DNA of 64,000 bases from Diacronema lutheri (GCA_019448385.1 JAGTXO010000013.1:868001-932000); one strand, 5' to 3'; shown: positions 10,127 through 19,966, counted from the stretch's first letter. The notes: a model not told the origin generated them from the letters alone. Made by a program: numbers and translations.

Positions 10127-11396
10127 ATGTCGCGCCCGCCGTCGCCGCGGGACGAGGCGCATCGCGTGCGCGACGCGGTGGGCCCGCGGCCGACGGGGCT
10201 GCCGCCCGCGGATGCGCGCAGACCGCTCGTCTCGCACGCCTCGTACGTCCCGAGCGACGTTGAGCCGCCGCGGTACGGGCTGCCGTCGTCCGACTACATC
10301 CGCCGATACAAGCAGGCCAACCAGGTGGACGTGGAGAGGGCGGAGAAGCGCGCCGAGCTGCGCGATGCGGCGCACGCGCAGCGGCCCCCGCGCTCCGAGC
10401 GCTCCGCCCGGAAGGCGAACACAAGCGCGCGCACCACGGTGCGCGCGCGCCGTTGGCGCGCGCGCGCGCGCGGCCTGGTGCTGCCCGAAGGGCAACGGCG
10501 CACGCGAGCGCACGGACGATTCGCGCGCCGCACAGCCCTTCGGGCGGCACCGGGCTGCGCGCGCGCGCTCGCCGCTCGCTCGCGCGCGCCCTCGCGCCTG
10601 TGCACCATGCCCTCCTCACCTCCTCTCCCAACCACTTCCCCTTCCGACGCGTCGCGCGCTCTATCAGCTCTGCATCGCGCTCGGCGTGCTTGGCGGCCTC
10701 GCGGTCGTCGCGCTGATGGCGATGGCCTCGCTCGCCGTCTACGAGTGCGCGCCGCGCGACGAGACATTCACGCACGAGCGTGGGCCGCCGGGTCTCGACG
10801 CGCCGTGCGTCGCGATCACAAGCAACGACAACGGCCAATGCGCAAGCCCTGCCACGTACAGCGCCTACGCCAACCGGACGGGTGGCGAGTGCTGCATGCC
10901 AACGGGCTTCGTGTGCGGCGTCGACGTGCAGCTCAACAAGGCGTGCGCGCGCGGTGCCGTGCGCGTGGGTGACTTTGTCGGGATGGGTCCGGGCGAGCGG
11001 ATGTGCTGCCACCCGTCCGGACTCGGCGCGAGCGCCGTCGGCCTCCTCAAACTGGGCAAGCAGCTGGTCACGCTGCAGGCGCAGGCGGAGAAGCTCGCCT
11101 CGTCCGGCTTTCCGGCAGAGGACCTGGACACCCTCGCGACGCAGCTCGCTGAGCTCACGAGCGCGCTCAGCGCGGCGGGCGAGGAGCTGCCCCACACGCT
11201 CGAGCTGGTGAGCAACGCCAAGGACCTCGCACAGGGCGCAATCACGCAGCGAGCGGCCGAGGAGGCCGCTGCGGCCGAGCGCGTGCGCCAGGCGGCGCTC
11301 GCCGCCGCTCGCGAGCGCGCGGCGGCGGAGGCGGCAGCTGCGGCGCTTGCTGCGAACGAGAGCGCGGCGGAGGCCACGAACACGACCGCGCCCTGA
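10127..11396 (+). CDS. Single-pass membrane protein with Cys-rich lumenal region and coiled coil
   Basis: Exons 10127-10438 and 10668-11396 are joined at phase 0 by a GTGCG...CAG intron; 346 aa. Exon 1 is a charged, Arg/Pro-rich cytosolic-looking segment with SSDYIRRYKQANQVDVERAEKRAE. Exon 2 opens with a transmembrane helix (LCIALGVLGGLAVVALMAMASLAV). A Cys-rich stretch follows (GECCMPTGFVCGVDVQLNKACARG, ERMCCHP), then a long Ala/Glu/Arg coiled coil reaching the C-terminus (QRAAEEAAAAERVRQAAL). The layout is that of a type II membrane protein with a disulfide-bonded head and coiled tail. I recognise no family. The intron contains a long (GC)n stretch. Confidence 0.68.
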
Positions 11397-11565
11397 ACGG
11401 CTGCCGGTCGGCCGGCTGGAGCGGGGCCGGAGCGGCGGCCGGGCGCCGGCGGTGCGCCTCTGCGCGCGCCGGCTTCGCCGCCGCGGCCCCTTCGCATCCT
11501 CGCGACGCGCGCGCCGGCCCGCACTCGACGTCCGGAAGGAGGGGTCAGGGCCTGATACCGTGCAA

Positions 11566-12390
11566 TTAGAAATCGGCCGGTGCGGCGCCCACAGCGGCGT
11601 CCGCGTCGCACCCAAACCGGCCGACGACCGCGTCAAAGCCGTCGCCCGCGCGCCCGTGCTCGATCTTGACGAGCTGGAAGGAGCCGAAGATCTCGCCCTT
11701 CGGCGTGGAGATCGTCGCGCCACTCGCGTACTCAAACGACTGGCCCGGGTGGAGAACCGGCCTCTGCCCGACAACGCCTGGCGAGTTGCGCGGCACAGTC
11801 GCCTCAATGGCGCCGTCGGAACGCTTGATGACCCAGTGCCTTCCGACGAGCTGCACCGTCGAGTCAGACAGGTTGGTCACCGCGATCTTGTACTGGAAGA
11901 CGAAGGCTCCTTTGCGCTCATCGCGGTGCAGGAAGCCCGAGGTCGCGTCGACGCGCACGCCGTTCGTCGTGCGCGAGCTGGAGAGGCGCGAGAGGACGAG
12001 CTGCTCCTGCAGCTCGCGGAACGCCGAAAACATGGCGTCGAGCCGCCTGCCCGCCTCCGCCGGATCGGTTGCCTGCAGGTGCGCACGTGTCTCCGCGCGG
12101 ATGAGCTCGCGCAGCTGCTCGTGTGTGAGCCCGGCCTCCGCGTCCTTACCCACAAAGGTTTGCGTGAGCATCGGGAAGCGCGCGGCGATCCGCGACTGCT
12201 GCGAGAGCACGCGCTCGTCCCAGCCGCTCGAGACCGGCGCGAGCAGCCGGTACTGCGGCTTGCGCTGCCACTGCACGTCGCACGCAAACACCGACTGGCG
12301 CACGCGTAATCTCGGCTCGTGGGCGGTGAGCGTCTTGGCGGTGCGCAGCAGGGAGCGGTAGAGGAGCAGCGCAACTTGGCGAGAGGCCAT
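11566..12390 (-). CDS. LYR-motif N-terminus fused to ApaG domain
   Basis: Single exon, 274 aa. Residues about 5-70 carry the LYR signature (ALLLYRSLLRTAKTL) typical of Complex1_LYR proteins, which bind acyl carrier protein and help assemble mitochondrial complexes. The C-terminal half is an ApaG/DUF525 domain: FQYKIAVTNLSDSTVQLVGRHWVI, then [22 protein letters not shown] and STPKGEIFGSF, all hallmark segments. In eukaryotes ApaG domains occur in POLDIP2 (mitochondria and nucleus) and in some F-box proteins. A middle region (AETRAHLQATDPAEAGRRLDAM) is helical. The combination suggests a mitochondrial protein whose partner is unknown. It is convergent with the gene ending at 11396 and divergent from the Mpo1-like gene. 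Confidence 0.85.
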   Translation of the reverse strand: MASRQVALLLYRSLLRTAKTLTAHEPRLRVRQSVFACDVQWQRKPQYRLLAPVSSGWDERVLSQQSRIAARFPMLTQTFVGKDAEAGLTHEQLRELIRAETRAHLQATDPAEAGRRLDAMFSAFRELQEQLVLSRLSSSRTTNGVRVDATSGFLHRDERKGAFVFQYKIAVTNLSDSTVQLVGRHWVIKRSDGAIEATVPRNSPGVVGQRPVLHPGQSFEYASGATISTPKGEIFGSFQLVKIEHGRAGDGFDAVVGRFGCDADAAVGAAPADF

Positions 12391-12510
12391 CGCGCGCGTG
12401 GGAGAAAACCGCGGACGCGCTCAGCAACCGCCCACACCTTTCACGAGGCGAGCACCGGAGCACGGCCTCGTAATGACGAAATCGAGGGGGCGCGCGCAGT
12501 GGGGAGGGCA

Positions 12511-13140
12511 ATGCCGTCCGCCGTGGACGTTTTCTCGTGGTCGCTCGTCCTCGTGCTCGTCTCGACCTCTGCGACGACGAAGCGGCTCTTCGACCTCGAG
12601 TCGCACCTCGCCTTCTACTCGAGCTACCATCGGAATGCCGTGAATCGCGTCATCCACCTCGCGTGCATCTGGCCGCTGCTCGCGAGCGTGCTCGTGATCT
12701 GCGACGCGAGCACGCCGCTCGCGCCAACGCCAACTCTCCTCGCGCCACTGCTCCGAATGAATGCGGGCGCGGTCATTGCGGCCATCTTCTGCGCGTACTA
12801 CATTGCCCTAGACCGCAGCGCCTACGGACTCGCGAGCGCGTCGGCCGTGCTTGTCTCCTACGCCTTGGCGCGGGCATGGACCGCGGCGGCATCGCAACCG
12901 GTCTTCACGGCCGCGTGCGTGCACGGCATGGGCTGGCTCGCGCAGTTCGCCGGGCACGCGCTCTTCGAGAAGCGCGCGCCCGCGCTCTTCGAGAATTTTG
13001 CCCAGGCGCTGCTCATGGCGCCGCACTTCGTGCTTGTCGAGGCGTGCGTCGCGCTCGGCTTTCGCGCGCAACTCGCCGCGTCGATTGAGCCGCTTGTCGC
13101 GAGGCGCGTGCGCGGATTCACGGCCGCCGGTACGCGCTGA
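12511..13140 (+). CDS. MPO1: Mpo1-like (DUF962) ER dioxygenase
   Basis: Single exon, 209 aa. The DUF962 pattern is clear: LAFYSSYHRNAVNRVIHL at about residues 33-50 with conserved His, four to five hydrophobic helices, then HGMGWLAQFAGHALFEKRAP with further metal-binding His and FAQALLMAPHFVLVE. Yeast Mpo1 is an Fe(II)-dependent dioxygenase of the ER that shortens 2-hydroxy fatty acids derived from phytosphingosine. All His positions of the signature are present, so activity is plausible. The start at 12511 gives the usual length for the family; the open frame extends further 5' without support. The start codons of this gene and the LYR-ApaG gene are 120 bp apart. Confidence 0.88.
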   Translation: MPSAVDVFSWSLVLVLVSTSATTKRLFDLESHLAFYSSYHRNAVNRVIHLACIWPLLASVLVICDASTPLAPTPTLLAPLLRMNAGAVIAAIFCAYYIALDRSAYGLASASAVLVSYALARAWTAAASQPVFTAACVHGMGWLAQFAGHALFEKRAPALFENFAQALLMAPHFVLVEACVALGFRAQLAASIEPLVARRVRGFTAAGTR

Positions 13141-13161
13141 CGCGCTGTCGTAGTTCCGGCC

Positions 13162-13277
13162 TACAGGTAATCGCGGGCATTAAGAAACCGTACCATTAAG
13201 AAACGGCTTGTGAAACAGCGAAGAAACTGAGGCCCAACCCCAAATCCCTGCTTTCTTAATGCCCGCGATTACCTGTA
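13162..13277. mobile_element. MITE-like element with TA flanks and 24-26 bp inverted repeats
   Basis: TACAGGTAATCGCGGGCATT... (arm 13162-13187) is repeated exactly inverted at 13252-13277. If TA is the target duplication, the element is CAGG...CCTG, 112 bp at 13164-13275, with perfect 24-bp TIRs. No coding capacity. TA duplication suggests a Tc1/mariner-type or PIF-type origin. The AT-rich TTAAGAAA core contrasts with the GC-rich surroundings. Confidence 0.7.
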
Positions 13278-13300
13278 TGCGGGCGGGGTCAAAAAAAGAA

Positions 13301-13887
13301 GGGAGCTGTTCCGTACTTTTCGACGTTTCAAACTTTGCCTCCGTACTTTTGGACACGTCTTCCAAAGTGTTTGCAAACTTTCGCCCGGACTCCGCCCGGA
13401 CTCCGTACTTTTCGACGCTGGACCCAAAACTATCCACACGGCCATCTTCTGCGACAAGGTCTGCAACGGCGAGGGCGACGGCGACTACCTGTGCGGCCAC
13501 TGCTTTGCTGTGGCCGGCTCGCCGGCGCCGGCGCCCCCTCCGGCCGGCGGCGAGGAGGGCTGGGAGGACTACGATGATTCGTCTGAAGACGTTCCCAAAA
13601 AGCGCCGCAAGACAAGCATGGGCGCGCAGCAGCAGCCGCATGGCGAAGTGAACGCGCGGAAGCAGAACTGCTGCAAGCAGTGCGGGAGGCCCGGGCACAA
13701 CAAGAGGAGCTGCCCGGAGCTCAAGCAGCAGAGAGCTAAGTGAGTTCAGCTGCGCGTTGAAAAGTACGGAATGACACGTCGAAAAGTACGGCGCCTCCGT
13801 ACTTTTCGACGGCGCCTCCGTACTTTTCGACGAAGTGTCTAAAAGTACGGAGGCAAAGTTCGAAACGTCGAAAAGTACGGAACTCCC
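13301..13887. mobile_element. Internally deleted Mutator-like element (587 bp)
   Basis: Both ends match the full MULE at 19744-22690: GGGAG at 13301 and CTCCC at 13887, flanked by the 9-bp direct repeat AAAAAAGAA (13292-13300 and 13888-13896). The left 130 bp and right 450 bp are kept; the region equivalent to 19869-22255 is missing, joined in the sequence AAAACTATCCAC. The right half keeps the zinc-knuckle exon. A CCGTACTTTTCGACGGCG unit is duplicated beside the right TIR. Roughly 2 percent divergence over the shared 3' part suggests a recent copy. It depends on a transposase made elsewhere. Confidence 0.9.
13435..13743 (+). pseudogene. MULE transposase C-terminal remnant with zinc knuckle
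   Basis: Encodes HTAIFCDKVCNGEGDGDYLCG, an acidic linker and the CCHC knuckle CKQCGRPGHNKRSC, ending LKQQRAK and stop. It is the last exon of the transposase carried by the deleted element. It has no catalytic domain and no own start, so it is a remnant unless used as a DNA-binding fragment. Confidence 0.8.
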
Positions 13888-13923
13888 AAAAAAGAAATAA
13901 CCAAGAGAATGGGGGTGCGTGAG

Positions 13924-16900
13924 CTACGGTCGGAGGCGCTCGAAGACGTCATCGTGCCGCAGCGCGCCAAGCAGCGCGCGCACAAAATCGGCCGTCGTCC
14001 GGTCGAGCGTCCTGCCGCGGTCGCGCGGTGAATGGAAGAAGATGGCGAGGTACACACCCGCCTCCACCTTTGCAAGCACGTAGCTGCGCCGCGCGCGGGG
14101 CCAAGGATAACGACGAGGCCAGGAGGGCGGGTGAGGCGGAGGGGGCGAGGGGGCGGGGCGCGAGACATGCGCAAAGGGCCAGCTCGGCCCACCCACGACG
14201 CGCGTTGCCGACGGCTTTGGCGGCGTGCATGGCCGCGGGAGCGAGCGGGAACGCGGGCAGCGACGCACGTCTGGTACGAGGTGCTGCTGCTGCCCTCCAA
14301 GCCGCGCGTCTCACCGAGCGCCGGATCTGCAGATGCGCTGCCGCTCTCGACCGCGCCGGCGCCCGAATCGCCGTCCGCGCCGTCGGCGCGCACCTCGTCG
14401 GGCGAAGGCGTGTGCGCAGTGCGCGGGCTCGGCTGGCGCCCCGCGCCGGCGCGCGCGCCCTCCGTCGGCACGCTCGCCGCCCCCTCCGCCGCGGCACCGC
14501 TGCCGCCGCTGCCGCCGCTGCCGGACGTGTCCGCCGCACTTGGCACGCAGTCGCCGGGCGCGGCCGCGCGCTTGGCTCCGAAGCGCGAGCGCTGTGGATG
14601 GGAATCCTGCCATGGGAGGCCCCTGTCGAGCTCGTGCTCGTTGCCCATGATGAGCGAGACGATTGAGGGTAGCATCGCCCACAGCGCGCTGCCGGGCGGC
14701 CAGCTGAAGAGCACGGGCCACGCCTTCAGCCCTGGCTGCAGCCGGCGCACGGCCTCCGCGCACGCCGCTGTGCTCGCGCGCGCGCCGCCGGCACCGTCCA
14801 TCTGACCGTCCAACTGATCGTCCAACCGACCGCAGCTGCGCAGCAGCGGCAGAGGCACACGCGCTTCGTCCTCGCCAGCGTCAGGCGGTGCGCGCGCGCC
14901 TTCGCGCGCCGCGCCGCCTGGCACGCCGCGTGCTTCAACCCGTGGGTTGATGCTCGCACGGCGCGTGCCTGCTTCCCTTGCGTCCGCTGTATCCACACAG
15001 CCATCGGTTGCGCAACCGACGGCTGGGCCGGCAGCCGCGACGCGCAACGTGACCGTTGATCGCGTGGATGACGAATGCGAGCGGCCGCCCGCCGCGGTCG
15101 CAACTGGCGCACCAACGCTGAGCGCGCCGCCGCCCGCGCCAGTCGCGCATCCATGTCCGGCAGGTGCAGCGAGCGCGTCGGCGAGCGCAGGCGGGCGGAG
15201 CAGCGCGCCGTGCGCGCCCAGCTCGACGGCAGCGGAGATTGGATCGGGCGGCGTCGCATAGAGCGGACGGGCGGCTGCGGCGGCGAGGAGTGGCGCACAC
15301 GCAACGATGGCGACGAGGCGCGCGCCTGCTCGGTGCGCATACGCGCGCACGATCTCCTTGAGCGACGTCGACAACGAGACGGGCGCGTGCGTGAGCGCGC
15401 TCGAGAGGAGGGCCGAGGTATGCAGCGCGGGCTGCATGCAGCCCGGAAGAGAAGTGGGGAGGGGAGAGGCGGGCTGCGCGCAACCGCCGTGGCACGCGCC
15501 GGCCGCCGCGCCAACGGCCAACGCCGGGCTGAACGATGCAGCGGTGGCTGTCGTCGGTGTGTGCGCCGCGTGCGGGCAGGGCGGCGTGCAGCGCGCCGGC
15601 GCGGAGTTACTTGGGCTGCTCGCCAGCTGCGTTCGCACGCCCGTCGCACGCGCGGCCGCGACCTGCGCGCCCGCCGCCGCGCCCGCCGCGGCGCCCGCCG
15701 CGCCCGCCGCGCCCGCCGCGCCCGCCGCGCCCGCCGCGCCCGCCGCGCCCGCCGCGCCCGCCGCGCCCGCCGCGCCCGCCGCGCCCGCCGCGCCCGCCGC
15801 GCCCGCCGCGCCCGCCGCGATCGCGCCTCGGCTGACGTCCGGTGCGCTGCCGCTCGTCGCGCACGCCGCGCACTGCGCGACGCGAGGGCGCGAGTGCGGC
15901 GCCGAAGCCACCTGCGCGCCGCTGGGCACGGGGCTGTTGGCGTGCAACGCCCCGGCGCTACCGTCGACGGCCTCGCCCCCGCAGCCGGTCGCACTGTCCG
16001 CGCGCGCGGCTTCGGCGCCACAGCCGTCCGCCGAGCGCGCAGCGCCGACAGTGCCCGGATGCGTCGCTCGTCGCTCGCCCACCGCGCAGCGAGCTGCGGC
16101 ACGGCCATCGTTGCCGGCCTCGCGCTGGCAGTTGCACGCGGGCGGCGCAAGGCGCGGAGAGCGCAGCGCGGAGCTCGCCGCCTCCGGGATGGACGCCGCC
16201 TCCGGGATGCACGCCGCGTCGGCGCCGGCCGCGGCACCGCCGGCCACTGCGCCTGCAGCCAAAGCCACACCACCCTCTCGACCATCAACGCACTCGCTTC
16301 TGCCATGGCAGAGCGCGTCTGCGCGCGCGAGCTGCGCGCGGCGTGCGCCCCCGGGCGATGGCGCAGCGATCGCGTTCGCGTCGAGCGAGGACGGCCCGGC
16401 GGCCATGGCGTCGCACGCTGCGCCACCGTCCGGCCCGCCGCCCGAGCCCGCCGCCTTCGCGCCTGCCGCCGCCGCCGCCGCCGCGAGCTGCTGCGATGCC
16501 GCGTCGGCAAGGAGCGCGGCGCCATCGAGCGCATCAAATTGTCTTTGCGAGTAGCACTCTGTCTTTCGCTCGAGCGAGTCAAGGAAGAGCGCGAACCAGC
16601 GCACGACGCGCGGCGTGGGCCCGTGCGCGGTCGGAGCCGACCGGCTCGCCAGCTCGAGCTCGGCGCCGCCATACGCACGGCTGCCGCCGCCACCGCCGAA
16701 GCTACCGCCACTTCCGCACGAGCTGAGCGTGAACGACCCAAGGCCAAGCGCGCCGGCCGGCAGCATGGCCGCGCCGCCCGCCCAGCCGCCGTAGCTGGCC
16801 GTCGGCGAATCGATCGGGCCGGCCGTCGCACCGTCCGGCGAGCGCCACCGCCCGTCAGCAGCGCTGCACGCCTGCTGCGCCGCGCACACGCCTGCTGTGC

Positions 16901-17651
16901 CCTCGCCCTCGAGAGCGCGCGCGTACGTGGCAAGGAAGGCGTGCAGGGCGCAGAGCGCGAGCGCAGCTTCGCGCATCCGGCAGGTGGCGACGAGCTCCTG
17001 CGCGCGGAAGAGGCCGGCGAGGAGCCACGCCTCGCCCAGCGCGAACGCGCGCATGCGGGCGAGCAGCGGGTGCGTCGTCGCGCGCGTGAGCGCCGCTGCG
17101 TCCTCCAGGCGCTGCACGACCGCCGCGGCGGGGCTCACGCGCGGTGCGCTCGAGTCGAGGCTCGAGCGCTCGTGCGCGGAGTCGGACGCGCGCGCGGGCG
17201 CGCGCGCGAGCAGCGAGTAGACGCCCGCCATCAGCCGGCGTGCGTGCACGATCGCGCGGAGCTGCTCGACGAGCGCAACGTGCTCGCCGCGGTGCGGGAG
17301 CGTCCCCGCGCGCCCACCAACGCCCGCCATTGCGATGGGCGCGTGGAGACCGCTCGCAGACGTGCGACGGCCGCGCTCGTGCAGCGCCGCGAGCGCGGCC
17401 TCGAGCTCGTGGGCGATCTGCGCGAGGTCCTTTGGCAACGGCGTGCGCGACGCGACGCCCGAGACCTCGAGGTACGTCATCGAGTGGTAGGACGATTCGG
17501 CATTAGTGAAAAGGCGGAGCGGCGCGAGCAGCTCGCTCCAGCCGAGGGCGGCCAGCTCACGCCGGCGAAGCAGCTCGCCCGCCTCGTCGTACCTGTGGCG
17601 CTCCAGCGCAGAGAAGTACTGCGCGAGGAAGGCGAGTGCCCGTTCGGCCAT
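13924..17651 (-). CDS. KICS2: KICSTOR subunit KICS2 (C12orf66) homologue with long low-complexity insert
   Basis: Exons 17651-14269 and 14083-13924 are joined by a GT-AG intron (14084-14268), giving 1180 aa versus about 445 in human. N-terminal helices match KICS2: LAQYFSALERHRYDEAGELL, SSYHSMTYLEVSG (human YHSLTYL), RLMAGVYSLLAR and VVRWFALFLDSLERKTECYSQRQF. The C-terminal part carries RLVAIVACAP, AWPVLFSWPPG..SIVSLIM and, across the intron, TSYQT|YVLAKVEAGVYLAIFFHS and DFVRALLGALRHDDVFERLRP, colinear with the human C-terminus. Between them lies about 600 residues of Ala/Gly/Pro/Cys-rich sequence including a Gly-Ala-Ala repeat. In animals KICSTOR tethers GATOR1 to lysosomes for amino-acid control of mTORC1. 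The identification rests on remembered motifs and should be profile-checked. Confidence 0.65.
15668..15818 (-). repeat. 9-bp tandem repeat encoding (Gly-Ala-Ala)n
   Basis: Unit CGCCCGCCG on the plus strand, about 16 near-perfect copies, lies inside the KICS2-like coding region and keeps its frame. Expansion-prone low-complexity sequence. Confidence 0.9.
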
Positions 17652-17819
17652 TTCTTTTTCGCGGCCCTCTCAAAAGAATGATGGAATGCTCAAGAGGCGA
17701 GCGAAGCCGCGCGCCGCCTCGCTGCGCAACGGACACCAACGCTCGGAGCATCGGAACGCTTGTGGGGTGGGGGGGGTGGGGGGGGGGGGGGGGCATTGGC
17801 TAGAGTCCTTTCTTTTGGT
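17652..17819. other. Intergenic gap with G-rich tract
   Basis: Between two minus-strand genes. It contains two G runs, 17769-17776 and 17778-17793. No gene seen. Confidence 0.8.
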
Positions 17820-19727
17820 TCACAACGTGTCCGTCGGTTCCGAAGACAGCGTGCGGCGCGCGAGCGCTGGCAGCTGCGCGAGCCCGAGGAGCGCCTTGAG
17901 CGCCGAGAAGCTGACGATCGCCCGCCAGACCGCGAGCAGGCTCTCCGCCCCGCCCGCCGGCGGTATGCGCGCAATGAGCCACAGCGCGATGAGAGCCCCA
18001 CCCCCATTCATCGCCACAAACGCGCGCAGCCAGCCAAGCCCGACGAAACAGCCGTAGAGCGCCTGGTTGATCGCGCCGAAGAAGACCGTGAGCGCGCCGA
18101 GCGCCGCCGTGCGCTGCAGCAGCGCGCACACAGCCGCGTCCGCACAGAGCAGCGCGGGCGCGGCGCCGCCGAAGAACACAGCCACGGTCCCGCCTGCACA
18201 GCCCACGCCCGCGGCGAGCGTAAGCAGAAGAGCGAGAAGCCGACGCACGCGCGCTCCGTCCCCGCCCGCCAGCGCCGCGGGCAACAACCCCTGCGCGGCA
18301 AGCGAGAGTGGTGCAGCTGTACACGCGAGGAAATGACACGCCTCGCCCAGCAGGTGGTACGCCGCAGCGCACTGCACGTCGGCTGAGCGCGAGACCGCGC
18401 GTCCGGCCGCGGCCCACGCGGCGGAGGTGAGCAGCTGGACGACAAGCGCGGCGCCTGCCCCGTTCAAGCGGCGCGCGGTGGGTGGCGCGCACGGCCGCGC
18501 GTGCACACGCGCGGCATGGGCACCACACGTGAGCGCGTGGCGCACGAGGGCGCGCACACGGGGCACGGCGCAGCGCGGCGCGGCGCCACCGCCGCCGTGC
18601 GCGCACGCACCGGACACTGAGATCCAAGCCTGCACGCCGCTGCTGGCGGCCATGCTGCCGCCAGCAGCGGGGGGTGCAGCAGCCGCGCGTGTGCTGTTCA
18701 CCAGGCGCGGCAGGCCAGCCGCCGTCTCGGCCGCGGCCAGCGTGATGCCGGCCGCGCGTGGAGCCACCGCGGCCGCGTCGACAGAATCGGAGTCAACGCC
18801 ACTACCCGTGCCGCTCGCACGCCAGCGCAGCGCAGCCATGGCGGGCAGCTGCGCTCTCAGGTGCGCGAGCAGGAGGGCCAACTGCAGCCATGCGCTCGCA
18901 ACGGTCGCGAGCGCGACGCCGCGCAGCCCGCCGCCGAGCGAGACGAGCAGCGCGGCGACGAGCACGCGCGCGGCGAGAGGGAATGCGTACGCGCGCGTCG
19001 GGACGGCTCGAAGTGCGACGCACGCGCCAGAGCTCGCGCTCGATGTCACGATGGCGGGGAGCGCGAGCGCGCGGATGGCAAAGTAGGCGCGTGCCGACGC
19101 GAGCAGCTCGGGCGCGCGCGCGAGGCCAAAGAGGCGGGAGAGGAGCGCGTCGCGCCGCACGAGCAAGGCGGCGGCTGCGCTCACACCCGCGCACGCGGCG
19201 AGCACGAGGCCTGTGCGCACGGCGCGCGCGCGCGCGAGCTCGCCCGCACACGCTCGTGCACCGACGACTCGCGTCATCGCGACCGCGACGAAGGCAAACG
19301 AGCCCTCGGCGAACCCGAAGATGGCGGAGTTCGCCTCGAGGGCGGCGAGCGCGGCGGACGCGACGAGCGGGTCGCCGCCGGGCGTCAGCCGGCCGAGCGC
19401 CCACGCGTCGACGAGCGCGCCAAGCGGCAGCATCAGACACGTGCCGAGCGCGGGCAGCGCGATGAGCAGAACGTCCGACACGTCCGAGCGCAGCGGCGCG
19501 AGCGAGCGCCCCCGCGCGGCGGCGACGTCGGGCTCAAACGCTGAGGCGGCGCGCACCGCTGCACGGCGAGCGACATCGCGAGCGCGCATAGATCCCGCTC
19601 GCCGTGGCACATGGCCGAGCGCGGGCGCGGCACGCGGCGCAAAGCGCCTTGCACACCTGGCCGCGCGGCCGTCAGCGGCTCGCAGCTGCGCGATCATGAG
19701 CAGAACGGACAAAGCCGCGCGCCGCAT
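17820..19727 (-). CDS. MATE-family efflux transporter
   Basis: Single exon, 635 aa from the ATG at 19727. Residues 1-70 form a leader (signal-like LSVLLMIAQL, then Arg/Ala rich), as in plastid-directed MATE proteins. The body has about 12 hydrophobic segments in two bundles. Family marks are SDVLLIALPALGTCLMLPLGALVDAWALGRL, SAIFGFAEGSFAFVAVAMTRVVG, LPAIVTSSASSGACVALRA and, in the second half, YHLLGEACHFLACTAAPLSLAAQGLLPAAL and GAINQALYGCFVGLGW. These resemble DinF/EDS5/FRD3-type transporters, which exchange organic anions or drugs for H+ or Na+. A long loop (about residues 300-450) is low complexity. The full MULE is inserted only 8 bp upstream of the start codon, within the expected 5' UTR or promoter. 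Confidence 0.82.
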   Translation of the reverse strand: MRRAALSVLLMIAQLRAADGRAARCARRFAPRAAPALGHVPRRAGSMRARDVARRAAVRAASAFEPDVAAARGRSLAPLRSDVSDVLLIALPALGTCLMLPLGALVDAWALGRLTPGGDPLVASAALAALEANSAIFGFAEGSFAFVAVAMTRVVGARACAGELARARAVRTGLVLAACAGVSAAAALLVRRDALLSRLFGLARAPELLASARAYFAIRALALPAIVTSSASSGACVALRAVPTRAYAFPLAARVLVAALLVSLGGGLRGVALATVASAWLQLALLLAHLRAQLPAMAALRWRASGTGSGVDSDSVDAAAVAPRAAGITLAAAETAAGLPRLVNSTRAAAAPPAAGGSMAASSGVQAWISVSGACAHGGGGAAPRCAVPRVRALVRHALTCGAHAARVHARPCAPPTARRLNGAGAALVVQLLTSAAWAAAGRAVSRSADVQCAAAYHLLGEACHFLACTAAPLSLAAQGLLPAALAGGDGARVRRLLALLLTLAAGVGCAGGTVAVFFGGAAPALLCADAAVCALLQRTAALGALTVFFGAINQALYGCFVGLGWLRAFVAMNGGGALIALWLIARIPPAGGAESLLAVWRAIVSFSALKALLGLAQLPALARRTLSSEPTDTL

Positions 19728-19743
19728 GGCCTTTAAGTAACTA

Positions 19744-19799
19744 GGGAGTTCCGTACTTTTCGACGTTTCAAACTCTGCCTCCGTACTTTTAGACACTTC
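19744..19799 (+). repeat. MULE left terminal inverted repeat
   Basis: Begins GGGAGTTCCGTACTTTTCGA. Pairs with 22635-22690 with two mismatches over 56 bases. Confidence 0.93.
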
Positions 19800-19966
19800 C
19801 AAAGTGTTTGCAAACTTTTGCCCGGACTCCGCCCGGACTCCGTACTTTTCGACGCTGGACCCAAAACTTCGTGCGGGAGCGCGCGAGTCTGTCAAGTGGG
19901 CCTGACCACGCCCTCAAGGCAGCGCAATTCCGGCTTGCTGGCGACCCTGAGAAGCGGGTGCAGCGG

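Noticed and set aside
15668-15818. Regular repeat resembling a CRISPR array
   Set aside because: The 9-bp unit has no spacers, is in-frame coding sequence and the genome is eukaryotic.
15075-17681. 868-residue plus-strand frame opposite the KICS2-like gene
   Set aside because: Composition is the GC-driven Arg/Ala shadow of the opposite strand; no motif, and the minus strand has clear homology.
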